Source of the DNA: Sequoia sempervirens
Lineage: Eukaryota > Streptophyta > Pinopsida > Cupressales > Cupressaceae
NCBI GenBank assembly: GCA_007258455.2
Contig: VDFB02275596.1
Coordinates: forward strand, 34,787-98,786
Direction of reading: 5' to 3'
Length of the DNA stretch: 64,000 nt
Positions 1 to 10,764 of the stretch are shown here, piece by piece (the first letter of the stretch is position 1; each line of letters begins with the position of its first letter). A program made the position numbers and the translations under genes. A model generated the notes under the pieces. It did no database searches. It was not told where the DNA came from and saw nothing but the letters and a program-made list of their open reading frames with translations.

Positions 1-424
1 CTTAAGAAAAAGTTATTTACAAATGAGCAAAAGCTCTTATTTATATACATCAAGGTGTAGGGAACCCTAAAATCACCTTGAGTCATCTACAGTTCTTGCA
101 ATGCATGCAAGATTCACTGCCAAACCCTAATAAAGTAAGCTATACAGTTAACTAGAAAGCTACCATCAGTTAACCAAAACATCTAATCTAAAAATGGACT
201 ATTGTGTGAGCATGCACGTCCTTATTGAAAGCGAGTTAACTGGAAGACTACCATCAGTTAACGTAAAACCCTAAAATAAAACTCCAAGTGTGTAAAGCTG
301 ATCTCATAATAGATATGCATGTGGTGACAACATCGAGTTAACTTGAAAAGGGTAAGGCCAAGTTTAACTCATGTGTGTAATGTCTATCCTGAGAGGTGGG
401 AACTAAAGTTTACTGCCTGTGATC
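1..424. other. No gene seen; sequence downstream of the FGIP ORF
   Basis: I find no coding frame, RNA gene or clear LTR boundary here. The stretch lies just 3' of the long minus-strand ORF that ends at 425, so it is probably the 3' part of the same element, running off the left edge. A short motif (GAGTTAACT and close variants) recurs around 175, 232, 253 and 334. It may be a degenerate short repeat, but it is too weak to name. Confidence 0.4.
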
Positions 425-3411
425 TCAAGCAACCAATCCCTCAACGAGATTGTTGACTGCATCACTATCTAGAGCTATGAGACTCTGACGAAGAATACTA
501 TGTCGATGCAGCATATCCTCACCAGTTGTGATCTAAGACTGAAGTTCCCCTCTGCTCCTCGTTGCCTCGTCGAACAATGCTGACATGACTGTAAGCTGAG
601 TAACCTTATAGCCAACAGTCTCCCCACTGAAAATGGTATGAATGAGTGCCTGGAGCTCTGACTGAACATCGGTAAGCTCAACATAGGCACCACCCTCGAT
701 CTGATACCGGCATGGTAAGTGAGATACCAGAGTCCTCACAAACCAGAGTGCACTAGTGACGTGCTCTCTACTCTCAGCCAACTCTGATGCTAAAGTCTCT
801 TCTATCTTCGCTCTGAAAACCAATTGTGTTTTCCAAGAGTAGATAGCTTCTCTGTCCTCCGCATCTGTGACTGCATCATATGCCACACTCAGGTAAGCAA
901 TCATAATCTCATCCCGGGGTTTGTTAATTGCCATATCCCTTCCCTCATCCTGAAGACGAAGACGGAGCTCTCGTGCATTGTACCGCAACTGATATAACTC
1001 TGTAAGCATAGCACAGCCTCTAGCAACGAACTCCTCCTCCCATTCATCCAAACGCTTTCCATATGCAACCAAGTGATTGAGTTGAATTTGCTCTATTGGA
1101 GGCTCAAGCATCGGCGGGAGTGTGTTAATGGCATCGGGTCTATGTACAAGGCTAGAAATATATTGATGAAGCTATCTGATTTCAGCCTTGAGGGCTACCT
1201 TATCCTCTCCGTCCTTCAGTATTCTATCCCTGGCACTGTCTGTAGCAACTTTTAGGAGATCAACCTGAGTCTGGCATGTGCTGCGACCAAGGTTGACTAT
1301 GATAACCTCAAAATCCTGAGATTCTAACTCAGCCAAGCTCTTCCCCTGTGGAGGTACTGCAGTCTCAATGACAATCTCCATATCAGTGTTTCTCTCTATG
1401 TGAACCATGTTCTTGACTCTCTTATCTGGCGCATCCTGGTAAATGTCATCAAAATCAGAATGATTAAGGACATAGGATGGCTTCCTCCTCTTCCTTCCTA
1501 GCTGAGCTTCGATCCAAGATTGGTCTCGGCTAATGCTACTAGAAGGGTCTGCACTAGCGACAGGAGGTACTGATGAGAGTGAGTATGTAGAGGACCCACT
1601 GCGAGGTGGAGAGTCTAAATCCAATTCAATGAGAATTGGGGTAGGTGACTGATCTGGAACTGATGTAGGAACTTGAGGCTGAACCTCAGGTACTGGCGGG
1701 CTCTGAACTGACTCTGTGATAGGCTGTCTGTCAGGCTCTGTGTGTGTAACAGTGGCAAGCACCTTGCCCTTTGAATTGTTTGGCACTTGTACTTTCTTGG
1801 GAGGGTTACTCCTCTTCTTTTGTTTAGGTTTTGACGAGGAAGGTAACAAAGGATTCACCACTACTGGTGGCTCTACTCTAGGAACATTTACCCTCCTTGT
1901 CTTCTTGCTATCGAGGTAAAGTATACTGTTTTGGATAACTCTTCTTGACCTCTCCTTGACTGTTGCATATTCCTTGGCGTACCAATCAACTGCTGGCAAC
2001 GGTTGTGTATAGACCTGTTCTCTAAAAAACTAAGGAAGAACTTTTCCCTCATCATCTGATAAACCTCCCACATCTTCTGATAAGAAAACATAAATCTGTG
2101 AAAGAGAGAAGCGGCCATAACTGCGTCTGCGAACCTCGAAGTCATCTGCGCAATTTTCCTAGTAATCCTCCATAGAAGGCTCATGATATGTACCCCCAGC
2201 AAGGCGAGTTGTATAATGACCTAAAAGGTCATAGGAACGTGCTTCGACAAGATACTTAAGATGATATCTCTTAAGCTCTTGTCCTGTAATCTTAGCATCA
2301 ATTGCCGAATTGCACCAATACATTCCAAACTGGAAAGGAAAATTGAGAGATGGTCTGTGCCTGCGGCATAGAAGACGATGAACATCATGCATCTGTCTCA
2401 GGAACTCCTGAAAGATTGTTTTATCCGAAGGATAACGTGGAACATAGCTAGATTTCCTGTAAAGCCGTACACTCGGACGTAGGTGTATGTTGGGAACTGA
2501 ATAAACCAATCTGCCCATCCATCCATCGCTGCCCTAGCAACTGTTGAGATACGAATGTGCAACTCCCGGTCCAAATTCCTCACTGTATAAGTCAGAAAAG
2601 CCTCATGAACACGCTTGAAATGACGTTCAGCTCTGGTGAACTCAAGCTGATCATAATACTTGTAAACTTTCTGAACATTGAGAATGCCCACGGTGTTTAG
2701 TCCTCAGAACTGACCCTGATAAGCGATCAAGTACACGAGATATGAACACATGTGAAACTCATGGGCAACTAGGAAACCGGTGATCTGCCTATGGAGAACA
2801 TCGTTGATGAAGGATGCCCAGTCATAATGCTCCTGCCCAGAAATGATGCGACCAATAATGTAATACATCCAAGGCTAGAAAACATTTGCATGCTCTTGAC
2901 CTGAGACACGATTCAAGAGTGTGATTAGAATCGCATACTCATCCTTGTATTCACCACGACCCACATTGTTTGGAAATCTGTTCTTTGCTTGTTTTAACCA
3001 TATTTCTGCCATCTTTTTCTGACACTTGTCCACATCAGCATCGAACGCCTGCTCACACTGCTCCATAGAAATAACTAGGCTGTCAGGGTGTTGAGGAATA
3101 CCAAAACTCCTTTCGATGTCTAGAGGCTTGAGACTGCAAATGACTTGTCCGTCAACTGACACTATCTCACGAGTAGTAGGATTGTAATGCTTAATACAAG
3201 CCATCATGAATTCCACACAGTGAACGGAGATAGGTATGGAAGCGGCCTCTAGTAAACCAGACTGCTCAATGTTTTGAATGATTGAAGCTCTGATCTTAAC
3301 AGGATCAAGAACTGCTTCTAGCAACACCTTGTGAAGATCTGTCTCAACCAACCTGTGAAAATCATGAGTAAGGACTGTTTTGGTCCTGTATTCGAGTTGA
3401 GTGAACTGCAT
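425..3411 (-). pseudogene. FGIP-type accessory ORF, decayed, family not recognised
   Basis: This minus-strand frame of about 990 codons has one frameshift near 2460 and about six internal stops (near 2875, 2705, 2160, 2032, 1172 and 531). Nearly all are TAG or TGA that one C-to-T change would create. I do not recognise the family. The first 430 residues look globular and contain RSFGIP; they match the plus-strand ORF at 14875-16196 along their whole length (SYLVYL, FPTYTYVRVYGF, VPRYPSDK, GMY). Residues about 470-640 are Pro/Ser-rich with basic clusters (KPKQKKR, GRKRRK) that could be nuclear localisation signals. The C-terminal 200 residues look helical. No RT, protease or zinc-knuckle motif is present. 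I start at the ATG at 3411 because similarity to the second copy begins just after it. It is probably an accessory or gag-like protein of a plant LTR element; function unknown. Confidence 0.6.
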
Positions 3412-3474
3412 TCTGAAAAACTTGCCTGTTGACTGTGAACTTGACTATATTCTGACAAGATTTCTGGAAGCTAA

Positions 3475-4400
3475 AAATAGCCTACGAGAGTTAAAAAAAT
3501 AGCCTTTCGAAGACTTATTTTCAGCGAAAAATCTGAAATATGGGTTTTGTCTAGAAAAGGATTCTAAGACAACCCAGAACGTCAGTTTTGCGAAAATTCA
3601 ACTTCTACTTGATTGTACAAAGATTTTCCACTTGAGAAATTTAGTAACTCGAGAACGAATGTTCTGAAGTTAAAAATTCATGAAAAATCAAACGCACATT
3701 TCTAACTCGAGGAAATTATATGAGAATGATCCAGATACTGAAACTTGTAGAATTTGCCAATTTTAGGAACATGCAAATTGTATTTTGTGAGAAATATGAG
3801 ATTGAAGGATGAAAAAGATGTTTTTTGTACTACTCTTTTTCTGTGAAAATCGCCTTAGATTTCTTGAAATTGCTAATAACTGTGAACTTGAATCTGCAAA
3901 AGATTAGTTAGGTAAAATCGCCTTTGGAAATTGATGAAGATTTTGCCTTTGAACTGGAAGAATTCGCCTTGTTTTGAAAACCACAAATTTTCCTCTTGAA
4001 ATTTGCGCCTTTGATTATGAAGAAATTCAAATTTCTCTTTTGAAATTATCTTAAGAAAATATGAATTTACAATGAAATTTGAGAGTGCGCCTTTGATTTC
4101 TTCAAAAATTTGTGAATTTATTTAAGGAAAATGCCTTTGTTCATGAAGAAATACGAATTCCTTTTGAAACTTGGAGAATTTGCGAATTGATTTTGAATGA
4201 ATACGCCTTTGAGAATTGATAAAACCACAAATTTCTCTTAATACATTTTTTTTTTGAAAAATACGCCTTTGAATATTGAAGGATTGCGCCTTGGATCTAG
4301 AAAACGCTTTGGATCTTGAAATACGCCTTTGATCTCTGAAGAACTTGCGAATTTTGTTACTATGAACTCCCTTAAAGGTGTGTGCCTTCTCTTCTTGAAG
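3475..4400. repeat. Degenerate GCCTTTGA-type repeat tract upstream of the FGIP ORF
   Basis: About a dozen copies of a core like (A/G)CGCCTTTGA occur at irregular 25-80 bp spacing, for example near 3912, 3940, 4004, 4087, 4131, 4203, 4263, 4288 and 4323. They alternate with motifs like GAAATACGAATTTC. The tract lies directly 5' of the minus-strand FGIP ORF, in the position of an untranslated leader. No coding frame of substance is present. The copies are too diverged for me to fix a unit length by eye. Confidence 0.55.
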
Positions 4401-5289
4401 AAATACGAATTGCTTTGAAGTTGCTTTGAAAATTGATAAACTTCGATTTCCCTTTGAAGATATGAATTAGCTTTGAAAAACACGAATTTCACTTAAGATT
4501 GAATTTTCTCTTAATGAAATCGAATTTCCTTTGAAAGCTCTGTGAATAATAATGAAGATGGCGCCATGTTTAAATAAGAAGAAATTCACACCAATTGGTA
4601 ACTGCAAGAATTCAAAACCCTGACAAGAATAGAAGACCTCTAATTGGCTGCCCTTCAGTTCCACTGCCACTGACTGGAAGTTCGAATTTGAATAAATAAT
4701 AAAATATTTATTATCATGCAATTAGCAAAGGCTCCAAAAATAGAAAATTTCCATTTTTAATGCTAATATTGCAAAATAAATATTAAATATTTTGAACTTC
4801 AGTTGACAATTCAGATGAAGCTTTAGAATTCATCGTTAGACTTCAACGATTCTGAAAAGTCATCTCTTGAGCTCATAGGCGTCCATTTGCTCAAGATACT
4901 TCACTTTTTACTAACTTCCTATTTTATAGCTGACAAAACGTCACAATTGGCCAACTTCGACACTGTATTTTGAGTGACTGGGAGATACTGAGATTGAACT
5001 GAGATATTCATCGGAAAGCCTACTGAACAAGGAAGAAATGTCTGCTTGGAGACACTACTGCAAAATCCATCGTTTAACCCCTTGAAAAATTAGGCGCCTT
5101 TGATTAAATTGCTTTTACGGGTTCCAGACTTAAGCCATTTCTCAAACTACCATCTGACACTTCAAATGGCTGCTGACGGTGAACGATGAACCCTACCGAC
5201 AGGAAACGAGACTCACTGCATGCCTGGCGACATTCTGCATCCAACGACTGTATGCATGACACCTGAAAGCTGTGTTAAGGGCCTCAAAA
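4401..5289. other. AT-rich spacer, no gene seen
   Basis: Only short frames with no recognisable motif occur here on either strand. One more copy of the GCGCCTTTGA core appears near 5093, so the leader repeat may thin out into this stretch. Confidence 0.4.
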
Positions 5290-6530
5290 GTAAAAGCGCC
5301 CCTGGCTCTTAGTTGCATTGATGTCATTTTAACGAAAGTTGAACTTTCAACCAAGTACCCTACTTTGACCCCTGAAATCTAGAGCTGGGATGACCCGATT
5401 CAGGCACTATCTGTTTTAACGGACAGCCAGAAGGGCCCACAAGAGAAGTCTCTGGAAGTGACGAAGCAAGAAAACTACTTCTAAGACCTCAAAAATGCCA
5501 GTGATTTTATTTAAAATATCCGCTCTAGACTTAGCCATTTTTCGGATATCTTCACTTTGCAATATTACACCAAAGACCTCGCACGTACGAGCGTTTGCCA
5601 AATCCCGAAGGCTGACGGCTAGGCTCTTTGGATAGATAAAATGATTACGCTCAAAAGCCGTGAAGACTTTGAACGCGAACGGGCTCATCTGATAGGCCTA
5701 AAGGCTAGGCACCTCTGGACTGTAGAAATACACTGCAAATTGTATGTTGTTCCACCCGTGAAATTACGTGCTTGGTAAAACCTCTGCCACGATCACCTGG
5801 AATGTCGGATCGACAAGCTAGATGATGCATCGCAGAGCTAGGCTAGAGTATTACTGATGTTAGGAAGACTCTGTCTGCAAATTTTTCCATTTGAAGGGTC
5901 CTTTAAACCAGCACCCCTGGGCTGTACTTGCACTGGGAACAAATAGAGAAGCTCAGAAACGTGAAAACTCCATTTTAAGTTGATCTTCAGATGATTGCCT
6001 CTGGAATTCTAGGATTCGGATTACTATGTATGATATCTCGTTGGATAAGTAGACTAGTCGAGAACAGATTGACTGTATCTACCATCAAAAATGTTGAGAT
6101 TTACCCCCTCTTTTAGATGGGCGCCCTCAAGCTAGACTTACGCTTTTTCCTGAAAAAGACAAAATTTTCCATATCTAGAACTTTGAGAATTTCCGCTTCT
6201 GTCGCTGTTTGCCGGAGTTGCAGGTCTCAGAATACTTCGCTAGATAGCTCAACGGATAGCCAAACTGATTCTGAAGAGATTGACTGGATTCTTGAACACT
6301 TTCAACAAGATCTTAGCCTTCAACAAGCTGGGCACCCTTGGGCTATACTTGTGCTTTTGGCTTTTCCTCTAAGAAATCTTCATCTTTTGACCACTGAAAA
6401 CTCTGTCTCGATCACTGGAATGACCATGTGTAATGTGAAACGTCATCGTGAGATGCCCCTCCATCGTGAAAAGCTCTATTCTGAGTCTCTGCTTCAGGTT
6501 CTGTTCAATAAAACTGACTTTGACTGACAA
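5290..6530. repeat. Degenerate tandem repeat, unit about 205 bp
   Basis: A motif resembling GGCACCCCTGGGCTGTACTT recurs near 5297, 5709, 5910, 6119 and 6329, so neighbouring copies are 201-212 bp apart with one unit too worn to see near 5500. A second motif, CTCTGNCNCGATCACTGGAATG, recurs near 5785 and 6401, in step with the same period. Short frames inside (5416-5688 minus, 6117-6527 plus) have no recognisable domain and are probably chance frames. The array may be an LTR or leader repeat of the element carrying the FGIP ORF. Confidence 0.45.
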
Positions 6531-6849
6531 AATATTAACAAAAACTCCATGCTTGATATTGCCCAAAACTGTATTCTACATCATTTTAGCAAGATTTAAA
6601 CTTTTTAATGCAAAATGCCTCGATGAAGCAAAAAATTTAGTTTTGGGTACAACAAAGCAGCTAGTCGGTCAGACAGTGAAGATGTCATACCGACCTGGCT
6701 CTAATGGAGGCTGAGCCTGTAACTACTGAGGCATAATTCCAACAGAGCAGGCCCCTTACTAAACTCCTTGTGAAATGTCATCAAATGCATGAAATAACCC
6801 TCAATGGAGATATCCCATTTGGCCCTTATGAACATCTGCATATAGATGC
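6531..6849. other. Junction region left of element A, no gene seen
   Basis: Homology to integrase stops near 6850 and I cannot match this stretch to an LTR of element A. A's 3' end and 3' LTR therefore seem to have been deleted, or replaced by the sequence to the left. Confidence 0.4.
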
Positions 6850-7556
6850 CTTGCCTGATTGAGCTTGAGGGTGATAATTAGGTAACAGGGATAATAGTTG
6901 GATGAAAACTTAAGTGTAATTTTGTAATCAAAGGCCCAACTAGCTAACTTAAGGGAAGCAAATGTAAGACCATTATCGCAAACTAAAGCAAATGGACAAC
7001 CAAAGTGGTTTAAAATAAAACTTTCCAAAAAATTAGTAACTACTTCAGTTGTACATTGCCTACATGCTATTGCTTCAGTCCATCTAGTGCAATAATCAGT
7101 AGTGGTCAGAATATACCTATGGCCTGTAGAGGATGGTGGGCTTACTAGACCAATGAAGTCGAATCTCCACTGAGTAAGAGGCCTTACCTCTACAGTTGGT
7201 TGGAGTGGGACAACAACATTCCTCTCCCTGGTAGCGGTGGTTTGACAAACATGACAGGATATGACATGGTTGTGTGCATCTTTGAATACCGTTTTCCAAT
7301 AGTACTCCACCTGTAGAATCCAATGGGCGATCGAGGGGCCAGATCTGTGGCCAATTCTAAGCTTGTCATGAAACTCCTTCAACACCTGGGCTACTTCTTC
7401 TTTTCCAAGGCACCTAAGATAGATTCCTTCATGATTTCTCTTGTATAGTATGGCTCCTTGCAACATGTAACTACTACTCTTCAATCTCAAAGCACATTTT
7501 TGTACTCCTTGTAGCCACGACATGCACTTGTTGTTTAGCAGATAGTAGACGATCAT
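6850..7556 (-). pseudogene. Integrase of element A, truncated
   Basis: The fragment holds the HHCC zinc region (FHDKLRIGH, then CHVC) and the catalytic core with the first Asp (RFDFIGL) and second Asp (CDNGLTFAS). After SSNYYP there is a short duplication-like insertion and a frame change. The block that should carry the catalytic Glu (usually QAES) reads like SGKAS, so the Glu is lost. Homology ends near 6850, leaving no C-terminal domain. Integrase joins retrotransposon cDNA to host DNA in the nucleus; this copy cannot. Upstream it follows the worn RNase H of the same polyprotein. Confidence 0.85.
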
Positions 7557-8990
7557 GTGTCATAGTACCATTGACCTAGGTAAACATCCTCTGAGTGGTA
7601 TTGTTGCAATGTAAGCTTAGGTCATGTTTCTGCTATTGTGCGAGTGAGGGCCTTCCCCCAAACCAACTTCATGGGCTGAATCTCCATGTCATATTCTTGT
7701 AGTAGCATGACCCATTTTTCTCTTCTTTTCCCTAACTCATTTTATATTAGTAAGGTCTTGAAAGCTGGATTTGGCACAATTGCAAACACCTTGTTTCATA
7801 GAATATCTAGGGCCAGAATTTCTTGACACCTCTTACCAAATCATATGCTTGCTTTTCAACATTATGGTAATGCAATTTCACATCTTTCAATAGACCACTC
7901 ATAAATGCAATGGGGTGCTTGTTCCCTTCATCATCTTTCTCCATTAACATGCTAGCACACGAATGATCTAAGGCAAAGGAGAATGTAAAATGGCCTCAAA
8001 TAGTCTGGGTTGACCAGCACTAAAGCATCTGCAATGACCCTCTTAATTTCTTCAAAAGCCTACTTTGCTTCTGGTGTCCATTCTACCTTGGCATCTTGTT
8101 TAAGCATGGCATTCAAGGGTTTGACTATTTCAACAAAGCCTGTGATGAACTTCTGGATGAAGTTGATTTTTCCAAAGAAAGACTTCATTTCCTTTTTGCT
8201 GCCAGGAGGCTAAATCTTCAATATAGCTTGTATGTGCTCCAGATGTATGGAGATCCCTTTCTCTGAGATCACATGCCCTAACAGCTTTCCTTCAGTTACT
8301 CTAAAGATGCACTTCTTCAGGTTTAATGAAATACTGAATTCCCTGCATTTTTGAAAGACTTTGCACAAATCGGAGATGTGGTCTCCTCTTTTCTTTGAAA
8401 ACACAGTGAGATCATCCATATATATGATGATGCATTTTCCAATGAGATCCTTGAAGGCTATGTCCATAGCGCACTAAAATGTAGCGCCCACATTAATTAA
8501 GTCAAATGACATCCTTCTGTATGCAAACATTCCCCATTATGTGTTGAATGTGGTTTTGTGTCTGTCTTGATATTGCACCATCACCTGGTTATATCTAGAG
8601 TAGCTATCAAGAAATGACATCATTTGGGACCCATTCACAATCTATAACACCCCATCCAGCGAGGGCACTGGATAGTTATCCTTTCCAAAAGCTCTATTTA
8701 GATTCTTGAAGTCCACGCACAGTCTAATTTCCCCATTCTTCTTCCTGACCAGGACCAAATTCGCCACCCATGTAGAATGTCAGACTGGGAATATGATTCG
8801 GGTAGACAATAGCTTCTGAACTTCTTTGAAGATAATAGGCTCCAATAGTGCATTGATTGGGCGCTCACGCTGTTGGAAAGGTCTCACATCTGGCTTAAGG
8901 GGAATGGTATGAGTGATAATTGATGTATCATATATTTTTAGGTCTTCTTATCCCCAAGAAATTACATCATGAAAAGTGTGCAGGGCATCA
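7557..8990 (-). pseudogene. Reverse transcriptase and gypsy RNase H of element A
   Basis: Read leftward, the RT shows WVANLVLVRKKNGEIRLCVDF (8700-8770), then the SFLDSYSRYNQ block, and the catalytic box IIIYMDD near 8420. The thumb block follows (KKCIFRVTEGKLLGH). RNase H remnants lie at about 7570-7900 and are frame-broken; one block resembles the usual EYDLEI region. TAG stops interrupt several blocks. RT copies element RNA into DNA in the cytoplasmic particle. The YMDD box is intact but the frame is not, so this is a pseudogene. The domain assignment is firm. Confidence 0.85.
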
Positions 8991-9389
8991 ACAATTCCTT
9001 TTCTTTCCTTCGGGGTGCATACCTTGCCAATGAATTTTTTTTTGACTTCTTCAGCCATACCAATATTGTGAGCATCACATTGATTGTCTATTGACTCTTT
9101 CTTGGTCTATTGATCTTGGTCCCTTATCTGGTCCAGGTCAAAGATTCTTTCTAATTGGACCATGCCTCGTGGTATTGTGTTAGTCTTCAAGTTGATCACT
9201 CCCTCTATGTCAAGCTCAGCCTCCTCTGGTTTTGTTTCATTAATGGTTTGAGATGAAAATACGTCTGTACTTGTGATGAATTCAAGGATGTGTTTGTCAT
9301 CATTAAACACTTGGAAGTGAGTGACATTGTCGAGCACCGACGGGGTAGAGGTGAGCTCTACGATGAACTTCTTTAGGCCAATCAAGGAC

Positions 9390-9800
9390 AAAGGTTGGAG
9401 GGTACTTGCTGCTTGAGCTAATGCATCGACAATATGATTCTTGCTACGTGGGATCAACTAAATATTGAATGCATCTAACCCTTCTATAAGATCACATACC
9501 CTGTGTCTATAGTTTTCTAACCTTCTATCATGACAAGAGTATAGTTTCCTAACTTGCTTCACAACTAGCTCAGAATCACCAAAGACTTGCAACCTTTTGA
9601 CTTTCTTTTTCAATGCCACTAGTAATCCATGAACTAATGCTTTGTATTCTACTACATTATTTGTGTAGTAAAATTGAGGTCTATGGGAAGAAAAATGCGT
9701 CTTACTCGTGGGACTGATGAGCTCGAAGCCAGCTACCGCTCCTTGCTTGGATTTGGACCCATCAAAATGTAGTGTTCAAAACTTAGGGGGACCCTGAACT
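9390..9800 (-). pseudogene. Second (aRNH-like) RNase H of element A, placed before RT
   Basis: The domain starts with LHFDGSKSKQGAVAG near 9765, followed by TNNVVEYKALVHGL, FGDSELVVKQV and NHIVDALAQAA near 9430. The four acidic positions expected in type I RNase H (D, E, D, D) are all present. It lies between protease and RT, whereas the second RNase H of Tat elements normally follows the gypsy RNase H. Two stops fall within or next to the domain. The linker 9107-9390 continues to RT with no recognised motif. The domain call is strong; whether it was active is unknown. Confidence 0.8.
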
Positions 9801-9865
9801 TTGGAACTAGTTGAGCATGCTTCCTTTCTTGGTTGTGCATCCAAACCTTTGGTATCATTAGGTGG

Positions 9866-10741
9866 CTATGGAGATCTAGGTTGGTCTTGATCTCGCTGTC
9901 CTTCTTGAGGGCTCTCTTTCAGAGCAACCCATCCCTTGATATTATCCACTGCACTTTGGCACATGAAACATTCAAACTCAGAAAGAATTGCATCATGCAC
10001 CTGACACCAACTGGGCAACATTAACTCTTTGAAGTCCATCCTAGTTCCCAAGCTGAGTTGGTCTTGCACACATTTTTGCATAAACTCTTGGAAACTGTCC
10101 AACAAGCCAAGGCATCTGTCATCTTGGGACTCTTTGTCATCGGATTCAACCAACAATTTTGTGCTATTCACGAGGGAAGTTAGATTGATAGGAAGATCAC
10201 ACAACATGAGGAATTCCTCTACACTTTCTTCATTATCCTGGTAAGCAACGAGACAATAATTTCCCAGTTCCATTTATGTAGACAACACCTCATTTGTATT
10301 GTTGTACTCAGTAATCATGAAATTCATCCTAGGCTCTTGATCAATGCGGATCTTATTAGGCAGTCCCTTCCAAGGCAGCCAACAGTGAGAATAATTGAGT
10401 GAAGCATAACCATTTAAGGCTCAGGTGAAATCCCTTCAAAGTAGAATGTCGTAGGTGTCTAGCATATCAGTAACCTAAATATCTATAACTTGCTGGACTC
10501 TTGGATCCACCGCAATCTGCGTGGGAATTCTATTCAATTCCCCTACTATGTTTACCTTTGTCTTGTCCAACTGAGTTACCTTATGTTGGGAGGGGGTTGG
10601 ATTTATTCCTTGGGCTTTGCATACTGCCAATGGAATGACATTGGTTGAGGCTCCTAAATCTAGCAAACAGTTGTGCAAATTCTTGCCAAATATTCTGATT
10701 GTTGTAAAGAAAGGAAGGGTCTCCAGTTTCCCTTGGAACAA
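9866..10741 (-). pseudogene. Aspartic protease and linker of element A
   Basis: The protease core is at 10475-10741, with NCLLDLGASTNVIPLAVC as the active-site block. A Leu stands in the usual Ser/Thr position, as is common in plant OTA elements. Downstream, past a stop, comes the TYDILL flap-region remnant (about 10440). The 136-codon frame at 9866-10273 is acidic, has no recognised domain, and joins protease to the RNase H. Retroviral-type proteases mature the Gag-Pol polyprotein. Stops separate all the pieces. Confidence 0.75.
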
Positions 10742-10764
10742 CCCTACTGAAACATCAGCCTAGG

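Noticed and set aside
6877..6896. TAGGTAACAGGGATAAT, which resembles a homing endonuclease site
   Set aside because: It falls within integrase sequence at a small duplication; the order of bases differs from the known site and no endonuclease gene is present.
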